Assembly: GCA_902702965.1 (NCBI GenBank)
Contig: CACRXP010000384.1
Location: 472,624 to 536,623, forward strand
Direction: 5' to 3'
Source of the DNA: Spirometra erinaceieuropaei
Lineage: Eukaryota > Platyhelminthes > Cestoda > Diphyllobothriidea > Diphyllobothriidae
DNA: 64,000 nt
Shown here: positions 12,579 through 24,837 of the stretch, piece after piece
How positions within the stretch are numbered: the stretch's first letter is position 1
Layout of the letters: every line of letters begins with the position of its first letter
The notes under the pieces: generated by a model
Databases searched by the model: none
Told to the model about the DNA's origin: nothing
What the model saw: the letters and a program-made list of their open reading frames with translations, nothing else
Program-made: the position numbers and the translations under genes

Positions 12579-13224
12579 ATCAAATTAAACAAGGCCGAAA
12601 TTCTCGATAGAGTTGGCGACGACGTTAGCCACGAGTTACCTGGGTCATGATTTACTGGGCCCCAGTCCATGAACAATTGCATCAACCGTCCCATTCCATA
12701 GTCAGCGCTAAGACTTGGCCTCGGCTAAGTACGTAGGCATGTGAAGAGCGTGCATGTGAACCCTCTTCCCAACGCTACGATCGGTGGGTCAGATGGTCGA
12801 GCAATCATCTCGCCAACATCTGTCGCATGTGATGAGATTGCATCAATTAATGACGCGAACGTCTGTCATCAAACAGTGCAACGATCACTGACGAATGAAA
12901 GGTGCCGATTAAATATTTATTTGAATGCGGAAGCATAGCGACTGCATCCTATAAATACTACAGCCCCTTGCGCATGTGCAACCTGTATCTCCGTTTATCT
13001 CTGATGATAAGTTCAAGCAGGAATCCGAAACGGTAGGTAAATAAGACTCTTGTCAAAGCGATTGTTTCTCTTTTCTTCTGGGACTCTACTCTTCGCTTCT
13101 TTTGATTACTGGGATTACCATTAAGCCCGAAATAACCGCCGCGTTAGGTGTTGCTTTTCATTTTCACTCTAAATCTCTTAACGACGTCCTCCTATGCAGA
13201 CGAGTATTTTAAATATCATTTGAA
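12579..13224 (+). repeat. Penelope-like element tail, tandem copy 2
   Basis: Direct duplication of 11932-12573 with an offset of 646 bp and very few differences (for example AGGAGCGT to AGAGCGT at the start of the frame, and TGATGC to TGACGC). It includes a second terminal motif at 13001-13031. The near identity shows the duplication is much younger than the element itself. Confidence 0.9.
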
Positions 13225-14124
13225 GATGATTTACATAAATAAGTGCTTCGTACACTAAATATCGATAAGGATTTTCCTTTATTTTTAAATGATTGACAAT
13301 CTACAAAACAAGAATAATAAAATTGAAATAACCGGACTTCTTGTTACATCATGTAGCTATCTTTCTCCGCTAAGAACAGTATACATAAAACAGGAAAACT
13401 TTTATCTTGTTTGTAACAATATTTTTTATTTTCGTCGTGTGCAATAGTTCCTTTAACATTTTGAAAATCAGCTGCTGTCTTTACATTTGGTTTCTTACTG
13501 AGATAGATCGCTCCTCGTTTGTCTTCCGAATCTACATTAATGCAGATTGTAAAGATGGGCTTTCTGGCACAATCAGTGTCATCAAGTGACATATTTACGA
13601 AATTCACCGGCATTCTTTTGAAAACTGGAATTGAGAGATAAGCGAATGCGTTTAGCTTAAGTGGGTCCAATCGTATTTCGGTCATACATTTAATAGTTCT
13701 CAAATAAATTTTGTTTCGCATATTTTATGTGGATAATTAAACATTTTTTCAATTTCAAATAAAAATCACTTCGCAATATGCAGAATAACTAAAAATAGTA
13801 GGCGACATTGTTTTTCGACGCATATTCAACGAAAAAGTCTTTTTTTCTTTACTTTAATGCAATACCGTGTATGCAACAAGACAATATTTCCCGTCCAGCT
13901 ACTCTGCCTAAATGCGCGATTCTTTCGTACGCAGGGGATAAGTTGCCAAAAATTCAAATTAAAATAATCATTTTTACTGAAGATCTGAAGAATTACTGTG
14001 TTGGGGGAGGAGAGTGCGGTGGGAGAGTGAAAAATCAAAATTTAGGCTCACTTTCTACCTGGCGCTGACTGGAACTTTGGTGTTTCATTCGCCCCCTACC
14101 CTCCACCCAAATCCCATCTACAGC
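13225..14124. other. AT-rich stretch without assignable gene
   Basis: A 125-codon open frame on the minus strand (13721-13344) is present but has no recognisable domain, and its length is within chance expectation for a region this size. No shared repeats were seen. Confidence 0.35.
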
Positions 14125-14853
14125 ACACAATATTTACATATAGAGCAGCAAAACAATCTCATTTACCGCATTCCGTGCGCCAACTGCTCTTGCGACTATG
14201 TTGGTCATACAGGCCGACGACTTGGGACGCGTATAAACGAGCATAAACTAGCCATCCGCCGACGTGACCCTTTGTCACTCGTGTTTGCACACGCCCTAGA
14301 ATGCGACCATCGCTTCAACTGGGAAGGAACTGAAGTTGTTGCCATGTCGAACACCAAACACGCTCGTGAATTCCTCGAAGCCTGGCACTCTAACACGACA
14401 AGCATCAATCGCCATGTCGATCTAGATGCTCATTACGAAGGTCTGCGTGCCCGGCTCACTGACTTGCGCCCACGACCTAACAACAGCCGCTAATCCACAC
14501 TGGGCCATGTAGAATCGCCCTATTTCGTCACCCCCATTACACCCCCAGACACAGCGAACCGCAACTGCAACCCGTAACACCTCTACGTTGGGCTAACTGA
14601 CCTCCGCCCGCATGCTGGATCGACGACCATTAAGCCCACTGCCCATAGTTCCATTGATTCGTCATCCCCCCAACCCTCCAACACAGGGAGACGCAACAGT
14701 TCCCCCCTCCCTAATTATCTGTCCACCCGCATTCACACATTAGTTGCTTGCCTGTCACTGGCTGCCCTGTCACGCCAGCAAATTTATTCTGACCAGTTCA
14801 CTTTCTCCACTGTTTATTTAGTCTGACAACGGGTTGGTGTCACCAGCTCGAAA
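14125..14853 (+). pseudogene. Short Penelope-like unit with GIY-YIG domain, copy 1
   Basis: An intact-looking GIY-YIG domain starts at about 14143: NNLIYRIPCANCSC, DYVGHTGRRLGTRINEHK, then RRRDPLSLVFAHALECDHRF and GTEVVAMSNTKHAREFLEAW, ending at a stop at 14491-14493. RT is absent; the frame upstream looks like unrelated sequence. A CT-rich tail of about 330 bp leads to the terminal motif at 14823-14853. The GIY-YIG core residues are kept, but the element cannot move without RT unless helped in trans. Confidence 0.8.
14823..14853 (+). repeat. PLE terminal hairpin between two tandem units
   Basis: CTGACAA, a stem of GGGTTGGT with ACCAGCTC around GTC, then GAAAA. It marks the junction between two short GIY-YIG units. 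Confidence 0.6.
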
Positions 14854-15545
14854 ATTTACGAGTAGAACTCAATTTTTCCGACGAGCCTTCTCTTTTCAAC
14901 ATATTATCTCGGAATGCACACTACCTCAGCTATCTCGAATCAAGGATCACCTCCCCAAAGAGCAACAAACAAACGTAATTTATCGCATCCCGTGCTCAAA
15001 TTGCTCTTGCGTGTATGTTGGTCATACAGGTCGAAGCCTGGGCACCCGTATTAATGAACACAAACTGGCTGTCCGTCGGCGAGACCCTCTGTCCCTCGTC
15101 TTTGCTCACGCACTCGAGTGCGACCACCGATTCAATTGGGATGGCACTGAGGTCGTCGCCATGGCTAACACAAAACGGGCGAGATAATTTCTCGAGGCTT
15201 GGTACTCCGATGCTGGTAGTATCAACCGCCATGTTGATCTGGACGCCAATTATGAGGGCCTTCGCTCACGACTTACTGCCCCCCGCCCTAATGCCACAGC
15301 AACGGCCGCCAATTTAGCCACCCGGAGTCCAATTGATCCACCATTACACCCTCCCCCTCCAGCACAGGCATCCATAATTGTTCCACCTCCCCCCTCGCTC
15401 AGAGACCTACCATGACTTTGTGATCATCCCTCTCATAGGCCGATAGTCTGTCTGCCCTGTCGCGCTAATTAGTCCAGTGTGACAAACAAACTTTCTCCCC
15501 TGTTTTCATTTCGTCTGACGACGGGTTGGTGTCACCAGCTCGAAA
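14854..15545 (+). pseudogene. Short Penelope-like unit with GIY-YIG domain, copy 2
   Basis: After the motif at 14823 comes the PLE leader (a TCGGAATGCACAC block at 14911-14923), then directly the endonuclease module: PKEQQTNVIYRIPCSNCSC, VYVGHTGRSLGTRINEHK, RRRDPLSLVFAHALECDHRF. A TAA at 15184-15186 interrupts AREF; homology continues as FLEAWYSDAGSINRHVDLDA and ends in a Pro-rich tail. The second terminal motif is at 15515-15545. The unit is about 690 bp between motifs and lacks the whole RT region. Confidence 0.8.
15515..15545 (+). repeat. PLE terminal hairpin, hammerhead-like core
   Basis: CTGACGA, C, GGGTTGGT, GTC, ACCAGCTC, GAAAA: eight pairs with two G-T wobbles. One extra base sits between the CTGACGA core and the stem. 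Confidence 0.65.
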
Positions 15546-15599
15546 ATTCACGAGTACAACTCGATTTTTTCCGAAGAACCTCTTCCTGTTTTCATTATA

Positions 15600-16430
15600 T
15601 CGACTCGGAATGCATAACACCTCTGATCTACATATATGTATATATATATATGTTTTATTTTATTGCTTCTATCGCCATATACATGTACAGGGTTGAACGG
15701 ATTTTATCGAAAGCAGACTGTTGCTCTCAAAATCGCAATATGAGTTTTTTCAACAGAAATTTTCGCAACTTTTAGTCAGTCCTAAGGTTACGTTGTGTTA
15801 GAGGCAGTCAAGGTTTACCTACGGTCTATAATCCTGCTCGTGGAGACAAAAGCAGGGGCCAGGTTCGTTAGGGAATGTCTCAAGGGAAAGGAGTAACAGA
15901 ACTCGCACTGTTGAGCGATATCACGGAGTCGTACTGTTATCACCTGTGTTACCTTGAGAAGCTCTGCTGAAAACTAACTGGAGTGCACGCATGTAGAGTC
16001 AGAAGATCTGGGACGTCAAGTGTATCAACGGTCGGGCATACTCGACCAACTCGACGAAGACGAGAGACAGGGATTCGAGTATTATGTGCAATCCATTGTG
16101 AACAAACGTGGAGAAAGCAAGAGGACCTCCCTTCTTCGGAGTATTCATGAGGGCAAACCACAATCTAAGATTCCTGAAGATCTAAGTGGTTAGGCACACA
16201 ATTAATCGTCCATGTCTTTTTCTATATCATCGACTGAAGCCTTAACGTGTGGTCCTACGCTTTGCAGTCGTCGCTAGAAACCCAACCGCCTAAATCAAAC
16301 GCATGACCTTCAGCCATTTTCAGCAGTAAGCGTACAAAAACTAAAGTCCGCGTTAGTCAATCGCTTTTATCAGTACCTGAACATTCTTCAGAAATATCGA
16401 AGCTTGTGCACTAAATCATATCGACAACAA
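15600..16430. other. Unassigned stretch with short TA microsatellite
   Basis: A (TA)n run lies at about 15633-15652. The rest has no recognisable coding or repeat content. Confidence 0.35.
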
Positions 16431-16439
16431 AAATCAAAT

Positions 16440-17950
16440 CCAGCAGAACAAAGGTATTCTGATTAATAGGTCAGTCAAGGAAACTGGATTTGCTTTGATG
16501 GGCATGGGTAAATTCAGAAAGTTAGAATGAAACGATGATCGTACAAATGCGTTTGACGCCCAACTGACTGCTTGTAAAGACTTCAGGCGGATGGTTTCAA
16601 ATTCGAACAAGACATATTGCGCTTCCGATCCTTCGGCACGCATATACCTCAATTTTATAGCTCTCCGAAGATCTACAAAGATAGCACACCGGTTTGTCAA
16701 ATCCTCCATACGAGGCACTCGCCGTATCACGCAATCGCAAAGTAGCTGGCGGAGAAACCGAAGCCACTGCAGTATCAACTTCCGAAGCATAGTTATCGAG
16801 ATACCTTTGAATTCATTGACAGCGTGAAAGACCTCGATCTCAACGAACCAGTTCTGCTTTCGTTAGATGTTTCGTCCCTTTTTACGAACAAATCAGTGAC
16901 GGCAACGGTTAACTACACTTCTGATTACATTGCCAACAATCAACAGGATATAAGAATGTCAGCGAATGCCTTCAAGAAATGCTTATTGAGGTGTACCTTG
17001 AACGTTAGGTTCTTAATTGACCATAATCTATATAGCCAATGAGCGGTGCAGCCATGGGCGCGCGTTTTTTTCGCTTTCGACCAATAAATGCATAGGCAAG
17101 CTAGAGGTTTTTGGGCTGTGTCACCAGATCAACGGAATAAGATACCGTGGGCGGTACGTGGATGATATATTCGCAATTGCATCGAAACAAATTGAAGCCC
17201 AAATTCCACCAGCTGACAAAAATCAAGCACACTCATAAATCGAATTCACTTTGGAAGAAGAACAGTCCGTTTCACTGCCCTTTTATGGATGCGATTTTGA
17301 GAAGAAGACCTGACGGCAGCATTCGACGTAGGGTCCATCGTAAGAAAACTCAGTCCGGCCAATACACCGATTTTGGGCGTTTCTTACCGGTAAACGTTAA
17401 ACGTAATTTGGTTCACTGTTTGATAGAAAGAATGAGAAGAATCTGCCGAGCTGATAGCGTTGAAAAAGAGCTTAGGATCATCGACAGCTTCTTTCGCCAG
17501 AACGGGTATCCTGATCGACTCATTGTTAAAAGCATGACCGTAGGACAATAAGCTCCCGATACTGACGGCAGGAAAGGGAGGGCCCTCAATCCGGGTTCCA
17601 TTTTAAGGGAATGCACCGAGTGAATTTTTAAGAAGACACCTAACTCAAGCTGTATAGCAGAGCTTTCCATCAGCTGACACCCGTGTACTGTTTGCCACTA
17701 GTTCTATTCTATACGGAGAGAGCAACGGCAAACTATCAGCTCACACCACGTCTTTGTGTATATACTCCGTCACCTGCTCCTGTGGGGCCGGCGTTCATCC
17801 AAAAGTGTAAAAGAACATCTTCTAGCATGGGAAAGAAATGGTCAAATAAAGAATATGTGTTGCTTGATCCTCGCGCACATGGCACACGAAGAGCACCATG
17901 TAGACGCCAAGGAGCTTTCGGAGTGATTTAAAAGTTCGCTTCAAGCTATC
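16440..17950 (+). pseudogene. Penelope-like element, RT plus decayed GIY-YIG
   Basis: The RT part begins at 16824 (LLSLDVSSLFTNKSV, then KKCLLRCTLNVRFL). After a frame change the catalytic block RYRGRYVDDIFAI at about 17142-17180 keeps both Asp residues. Further pieces are TLEEEQSVSLPFYGC, RRPDGSIRRRVHRKKTQSG and ELRIIDSFFRQNGYPDRL, reaching 17551. A decayed GIY-YIG (SVTCSCGAG, about 17770) and its downstream part (FKVRFKLSK) follow with stops. Several frameshifts and stops make it a pseudogene. Same sub-family as 7729-9700. Confidence 0.8.
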
Positions 17951-18192
17951 TAAAATCATTTGAGAAGCGCTTAGTGGTTACGGCAGAGGTGGCTGCAACC
18001 AGACTACGGGGACCCGTCCTCTGAGTACAAGAGAACTTTATACATGTTTTACTGTTGCCATGGTTTAAGGCCACCATATCGACCACTCGCATATAATTAC
18101 CTTGTTTGGGGCCCACCATCTGTCTGGCGCTAATGGTTCTACAAGGCGTCCTTATTCACTGTAGTCTGTAATCTGAACGTAGAAGGAAGCGA

Positions 18193-18800
18193 ATGAAGAC
18201 TACGACACTTCACGCTTTTCATAGCAACCATCTGGTGGTCCACAATCGCGGCTGTTTAGACGTGCTCTCTGAGCGGACCCAGAGTCATTGGAGCAAAACG
18301 CAAGAGGGTGTAGGTGAGGTCCGTTATCTTCGCAATGATGTTTTGCACAACAACTATCCGAAAGCACATTTAAATCGCTACCTAGGCGGTCACCCCTAGA
18401 GGGCTTAAACGACAAAACCAGCAAAGCTGTGGCATTCTTCAACATATACAAAGGACGTTTTAGAAGCAACCGAGGGTACTGTTGCGGAGATGGACTTTGG
18501 AATTACGCAACGGTCGGAAGTTGTCATTCACAGCATGATCAAGAAGCTTAAATTGATGAAGTCCCGAGTAGCGTCTTAAATCCGGTGACAAATCTGCCCT
18601 TGTAACTGCACAGGCTTCACTGGACGCATACTCGGATCAAACTTGCATGATCATAAGCTGATTGGGCGTCGAGGCGACGCGTTATCGCACCTGGGCACTC
18701 CAATGTACGAAATGGATAATAAGTGTAAACTTTCAGACACCAAGATAATCGCTCATGCCGGGAATAAAACAGGTCGAGAATTGATTGATATCTGAGCAAT
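18193..18800 (+). pseudogene. Penelope-like element C-terminal fragment
   Basis: The first part (FHSNHLVVHNRGCLDVLSER, then NDVLHNNYPKAHLNRYL) aligns with FRSDHPVAHKRSCVKTIFKQ of the element at 38.4-39.6 kb. After a frame change the GIY-YIG module reads ICPCNCTGFTGRILGSNLHDH, KLIGRRGDALS and IIAHAGNKTGRELIDI, ending in TGA near 18796. It is a diverged, broken relative of the 38.4 kb copy. Immediately downstream is a foldback element. Confidence 0.75.
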
Positions 18801-18820
18801 GAATGATAACGTAGTCACTG

Positions 18821-19813
18821 TACAGTGCGAGACCGATCTCAGGACATGTTGGCCGAAAGTCTAAAATGTGTTTCCGATAAGGAAGGATGAATAAGGTGGG
18901 GTTATGGCAGTGATTAGCATGCAGCATAATCCTATAGCATTTTGGACTCATCAAAATGTCGGAATTTGGATGCACCTCTTTCGTACCTTTTGCAGAAACA
19001 GCGGTCTGCAAAGAACGTCTTCTTAAATGGCATGCATTTTTCGTTTTGATTTTCGATAGTCTTACAATTTCAAATGTATTTTATAGAAAACGGACACAAA
19101 ACACATGCTTTCTTCTACTCGTTTGGGAGAAAATCGCGCTGTCTTCATATGTTATCCCTGGAAAAATGTATGTTTAGGGTTTTAAAAAGTTTCTAATTAT
19201 GAGATTTTTAGGACCGTGCGATATCCATGTATACAACACCGAATATTTACGTCTACCAAATTTCTCATGAAATGTACAATACAGCCTAGATGTATTTCAA
19301 ATTTGTATGACCTGTTCATGGCATCTTCTTGAAAGCATAGAAAAATATGCGATTTTCCATACACGGAAACATGCAGTTCTAGACTGAGACCGCTAAACGA
19401 TAATGCAATGGATGATCTGACTTAACATTGTTCAGAAATCGAAAAACTTGTTTGAAACCTAAACATACATTATATTTAGGAAAAAATATGAAGATAGTGA
19501 GATTTTATACCGTACGAGTTAAAGAAAGCACATGTTTTGCGCACGTTTTCTATAAAAATTACTTGAATTTATATGACCATCGAAAATCAATACGAAAAAT
19601 GCATGCTATTTAAGTAGACATTCTTTGCATATCGCCGTTTCTCCACAAAGTCAGAAAGAAGTGCATCAAAAAGCCGGCATTCTGGTTAGGCCGAAATGCT
19701 CTAGGATTATACGGCATACTAATCAATATTATAACCCTACATAAGTAATCATTTCTAATCGGAAACACATTTCAGAATTTCGGCCAACCTTTTATGGGAT
19801 CGGGCAAGCACAG
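18821..19813. mobile_element. Foldback (MITE-like) element, copy 2
   Basis: The left end TACAGTGCGAGACCGATCTC matches the left end of the 57301 element (TACAGTGCGTGACCTATCTC). Inside are the same blocks: ATTTTGGACTCATCAAAATG, TTAAATGGCATGCATTTTTC and the GGTTTTAAAAAGTTTCTAAT core. The right arm is the diverged reverse complement, ending near GATCGGGCAAGCACAG. It has no transposase. Confidence 0.8.
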
Positions 19814-21690
19814 AATATGTCTATTTGGTGCCGGTGTAAATAGTCCTGCATATTCATCTTCAGTCATGCGTATCGACCGATGACTGGGTAGAACAATTAG
19901 AACTGTCTATTGTTCTGTTGTCGCCATCATATCTGATGGTCAGCTCCTATACGATTTCGAATGCTCAGTGCATACGAAACATTGTTGCGGTGCTCAAACT
20001 CTCTACTTTACATTAGACATTGGCCAGGCTTTGCAGCAAAGATATTCTTGAGTAATTTCAAAAAAATTAATAACGAATGTTGATAACTGCTGTGGATTTA
20101 GCCTGCTTTCCGGCAGTTAACCTATTCTGACACCTGCTATTGTGCGATCAAGGTACAACTTATGACCTCGCATACCCTTATTTCTTACGCCGGTGCTCTC
20201 ATGCATATGCTTTCTATTATTTTGCGTCTCTGGTGTAAAGCGATTTTCTCTCCTGTACGTCGTAAAAAATACTTCAGAGCTATTTTACTGCAGACATGTC
20301 AAGAGTGCCGGGAAAGATTTCATGACATCCGATGAGTCGAGGCTATGTGGTTTCGCATGCTAATAAGGCCAAACCACTACGAAGACATATAAACGACTTT
20401 GCAACATTTCCCAAACTGTTAAAACTATATATTCAGCTGCAATCATCTATTAGCGTCGTAATAAGCATGGCAAGAAATCTGTATTGAAGACCTCACAGTC
20501 AGCCCAAGGTTTCGTATATGCATAGGGCGGCCGAATGGTGATCCACAAATCAGTTTGCAGTGGTTCTTTTTTAATGTGACACATATAGCACTTCCACTCC
20601 GTGGGTTCCGAGACAGGTGCGACGACACGCCTAGGTGCGGCTTCGGTCGCGTCACCTATCTAGGTCGTTGGTAAAAATCCTTGTCATTTACTGTGCGGAC
20701 ACGAAAAATCCACCCACGTGCGCCCTGAAGCGTTTCTGGTCTTCTTGAATATGCAGTGACGCCGGGTCCAGATCAGGAATAGGAGCGAGTGTGGTAGATA
20801 CTGCGCAAGTTTAAATTCACTATTCAATAAATCCCATGCAAATCACCGTGTCTGGCTCAGGTCGCTATGGATGAGAGTCCCATTAGCACAATGCATCGGT
20901 CGTCATTAAAATAATGAAATTATAAATTAACTGCAATCACTGCATAACCAAAATCAGGAATTGGGTCCAAAATGCTTTCCAATTTTCGATGGTGTTCTCA
21001 CTACATTTTATTATAAATAATGGCTCTTAATTTACAAATAAAAAGGCGACACATGTATCCATCGCGCAGTTGTTAAGAGTAATGCATCCATGATTTTTTG
21101 AAAAACTTTTTTCGATAAAGGAATCTTCTTTTGGTTTTTGAAAATAGTGTAAGACCTTGCAAGACTGTTCTTTCTGTGTGGGCACACGGGACTGCAAGAA
21201 CCTGGGAACGTTCCGTTTGCAGCTACGATAAGACCAATTACATGTGTAGCCTCACTGACAATAAACCCGAACTAATTTGAGAACATACACCGTCGCTAGC
21301 ACCACCGGTGTTGTTGTTAATGCAAGAAAACGCATAAGCCTCCTACTTGATTAACGTCCTATTCAGAACCACTGTCTTCGACATTGGCAAGGGTAATTGC
21401 TACTATTTATGTTGCCTCTCATGTTGGAAAAATAGGGTTAAACGACTTAAACTGCAGTTACATTCATTGACAGAGAGGGATAAATTTAGCTGCCATACAC
21501 GCCGACAGTACTATCTACCTAAGGATTCCCACAAAAATGCTCTCATGACCACCGCATAATTTGCCGTCCCCATTTGCTGCGCACTAATCAGCAGGGTTGG
21601 ATTACAAACGCCTGTCGTTGAACTCCTCACAACACAATCTGATGGCGCAAATTTAAATACAGTATCCCCAAGAGCAGCCTGCAATTGACC
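19814..21690. other. Unassigned non-coding stretch
   Basis: No domain-bearing frame. A GC-richer part at 20590-20790 has an LTR-like look and loosely resembles 46560-46760, but I cannot define its ends. Confidence 0.3.
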
Positions 21691-22059
21691 CAAAGTGTAT
21701 CATGCCCCTGGCAAGCGGACTTGTCTGCTGACTCACCCGAGTGTCTGGGCGGCCCCCAAATTTTGTCGATGACTGAGACGATCTTAACATGCCCACGCCG
21801 TGAAGGCGAATCGATGGGGGAGCATGCGCGCGCGTTGTTAGAAAGGCATGAGAAAGAGTCGGTTAGGACGGTCTCCCCAAAACCTTCCCCTCTCTGGCTA
21901 TTGTGGCACGACTTTAGCCGGGTGTTCACTGGCAGCGGAACCGTTTGCGTTGGTTTCGGGCTGGATTATCTAAGTGGTTGATAAGACCACCCTGAAATCA
22001 GGACCGTGGGCTCTTGGCTTGGTTTTAGCAGATCCAAAGCGTGCATTAGTACGTTGATT
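21690..22059. other. GC-richer flank of the gypsy relic, possible 3' end or LTR
   Basis: It directly follows the integrase C-terminus on the minus strand and is GC-richer than its surroundings. I could not find matching terminal repeats, so LTR identity is only a suggestion. Confidence 0.25.
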
Positions 22060-22975
22060 GTTAAAATTGGGTCTAAAATTGGTACGGCAGGGCATCTGGT
22101 ATGCTCCAGCTGATTGTCATGGCGCAATTAAATGTCTGGGCCGACCAGAATCTCACACACAACATCATAACACTTTCGGAGGACATGTCCGAGCATCCAC
22201 TTCTCCTGTTTGTTCCTGTACTCTTATGTCGGCACCTTCTCGCCCAGATGGAAATATCGTTGCCTTAACCCGTGGCTGTGGCTGCATTGTCTTTCCATGG
22301 AAGTTGGCCGGACTGTTTCACGACCAACATCTGGTTACCCGCTGGCGAATGGTGTCGTTCAAATTACGTCAAATAGTGGACGAAGCTGTTTGGGGATGTA
22401 GGTTCGCTTTTGCCGGACGGCTTACCAAAACTATTTCGGTAATCTAATTCGTAATTGCCTCCCCTTCTGATTTCTGGAGAGCCCACTTGAACATGTCCGC
22501 AAAACGCTCAACCTGACCATTGGACTGCGGGTAAAATGGTAGTGACTGTATATTATTATTGCTTTACAGGTGGCAGAAGCGGATGAAGGCGGCTGATGAG
22601 CAATTTTCCCCATATACGATTGCTAGCATCTCAAACAACTAAGTATGTTCAGTACTCGTCGAAGAGTGCTGATGGCGGTGTCGGCTGTCCTATATCCGTG
22701 AGGAATACGTCCGCCCATTTGCAGTATATGCCAACAGCAATAAGAAATTTTTGAATATTCATCGTTCCATCGTAACGGACGTGAACCCTGGACCATCGGG
22801 CATGTGGGACAGGTCATGCCTTGAGCGTGGTCTCCGCTGGCGTCCTTGATGAGAGTACATGTTTGGTGCAGGTACGGGCCACCTGTTCCAGTTGTTGGGC
22901 CATGTGGAGTCAATAAACATAACTGCGAGAGAGGTCCTTCATGCAGTTGATTCCCGGATGATCATTACGAAACTG
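22060..22975 (-). pseudogene. Ty3/gypsy-type retrotransposon integrase fragment
   Basis: Minus strand, in pieces: a zinc-finger-like part (NDHPGINCMKDLSRSYVYW, then MAQQLEQVARTC); the catalytic core with YDGTMNIQKFLIAVGIYCKW and ADVFLTDIG; the second half SSAAFIRFCHL; then LPFYPQSNGQVERFADMFKW, where the Glu after QV is the usual third catalytic acidic residue. The C-terminal region has the PANFHGKT block and ends before 22060. Several stops and frame changes interrupt it. No gag, protease or RT and no clear LTRs were found. It is an isolated relic; the family assignment rests on these motifs. Confidence 0.75.
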
Positions 22976-23682
22976 TCCCAGGACGCTGATATACACGGTA
23001 TAATTAAAAAATATAACGGTAAATATGTCAAACATAGGAAGTGGGAACGCATTGTCAAGGTCTGATGACTAAATGTTTAGAGAAGTTTATGGGTAATCAA
23101 GGCTAGCTCGTAGAAGAGGACGAAGATATAGTCACGGGAAGTGGTAAGGCAATTAATGTAACGTAAGTATGTCGTCTAAAAAGCGATGCTTCAAATAAGT
23201 AACATCCCTTGAATCTATGAAATTGGTTGTTGGACGGTGCAGAAAGTGCTAAGGGATCGTGCAATCGCGAGGGTTTTAAAAGCGACTGTATGCAATCGGG
23301 CGGCTGGTTACCGGATGACCAGAACGAAACTGGCCCAGGACGATGATGTGCATATTTTAATGACAAAATGGAACAGGAAATATATCAAACCTAGGAAGTG
23401 GGAACGCATTGTCAATGTCTCTTTGCTACATGCTTTGAGAAAATTATGAGTAATCGAAACAAACACGCAGAAATAGACAAAGAAATAGTCACGGGATGTG
23501 ATAACGCAATTCAAGTGACGTAAGTATTTCGCGGATTTTTTGAATCCAATTAGCGATGCCCAGAATACTGAACAGCCCTTGAAACTGCGCAGTCAGTTGT
23601 TGAACGGTGCAAAATGTGCTTAGGGATTGAGCAATCCCAAGAGTTTCAAACGCACCTGTATGTAATCCTGATGAATAAATAT
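22965..23682. repeat. Diverged tandem repeat, two units of about 360 bp
   Basis: Unit 1 (about 22965-23320) and unit 2 (about 23325-23682) share GAAACTG..CCCAGGACG, AGGAAGTGGGAACGCATTGT, ATAGTCACGGGA and ACGGTGCA blocks at a constant offset of about 360 bp. It directly abuts the gypsy integrase fragment. No protein is evident. Confidence 0.75.
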
Positions 23683-23689
23683 TTCTAAT

Positions 23690-24590
23690 TAATGTAGTTG
23701 CGGACGATGGGCGAGCAAATCTCGCAATAAGAGGGGACTGGTTTGGACAAACGCAAGGAGGTTACAAACGTGCAGAAGGCAATCAATTTGCCTCATCGTG
23801 TGCAGTATTTGCAAAAGGAGGACTGTTTGCATTACGGGTAATATGCCAATGTTGCAGGCCAATGACACTGCAAGCATTGCCGTGGCATACGAATGGATGC
23901 ATGTTCACTTATGCCAGCATACCTAAGAAGGTACGGTCCTTGGTGTGGTCGATACAGATAAAACATTACTTAACTGCGGATCTGGACATAATTTACACGT
24001 TTTGAATGATCGCGGTAGAAAAGCCCAATGCAATCTGAGCTGGTCACACCACAAGGAAGTTTGGAATGGATACATCTGCACAAGTAGGACTGCGATAAAA
24101 GTATAATTTTACGCTCCCACAATAGTGGAACGTTGCAGCATGCAGCGGGGCGTGCGTATGCTCGAGAATACTCCTAACCAAGTTATTTAAAATTGTGCGA
24201 TCTCCTCTGTGGCACGTAACAGAATCGTATTCACTTAATGACGGTCAACATGCAATGCCACAAAGGATTTAGCATACGGGCCGGTAGGTTGAAATATACG
24301 CTGGCCATGAAAACGTCGGCAAATACGCAGCAGAAAAGTAGCACACCGAAATGAATATTCTGCGCAATTCTCGAGGTCGGGCAATGCGTTTAATGGTATT
24401 ATTTGTTTGAACGGTTAAATTACCTATGCAGTCATGACAGGTGGTTTTTTTTCCTTCTGTCCGTCGTCTCGTCCTTAATATGTACACCTCACGCTCCGAA
24501 ACAATTTTAAACGCCGCCCTCTCCAGCCATCAAGGAGGGGTTTATTGGTATAATCATCACTATAAGACATTGGCGTAGATATACCAATAG
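23690..24590. other. Unassigned stretch
   Basis: Short open frames only; no repeat or domain recognised. Confidence 0.3.
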
Positions 24591-24594
24591 GCGG

Positions 24595-24775
24595 CATGTT
24601 AATACCGACAAATACAAGCGAGAGTGAAATGGCCATTTCTAGCTTTTTATACGTCCTCACCCAGTCCTATCCAACCCCGAAGTGTGGAACACCCGAGGCA
24701 CGAACGCGCGACCTGTTAATTAGAAGTCCACACCTCCAACAACTGGACCAGGAGCCCGTTGCCCTGTCAGTTTTC
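24595..24775 (-). mobile_element. tRNA-derived SINE
   Basis: On the minus strand a tRNA-like head (TGGTCCAGTTGTTGGAGG as A-box region, GTTCGTGCCTC as weak B box, GACTTCTAATTAACAGGTCG between them) leads to a body shared with copies at 58.8 and 60.9 kb. It encodes nothing. Confidence 0.55.
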
Positions 24776-24837
24776 GATCGGGAATATACGATGTTAGAGG
24801 GATCTCACAGATCGTACTAACGGAAATGACTCCTTCC

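Noticed and set aside
13344..13721. 125-codon open frame on the minus strand with several Cys
   Set aside because: Cys spacing and exon boundaries do not fit the secreted family, and its length alone is not evidence.
22965..23682. Regular repeats checked as a possible CRISPR array
   Set aside because: The units are 360 bp and diverged, in a eukaryotic context.
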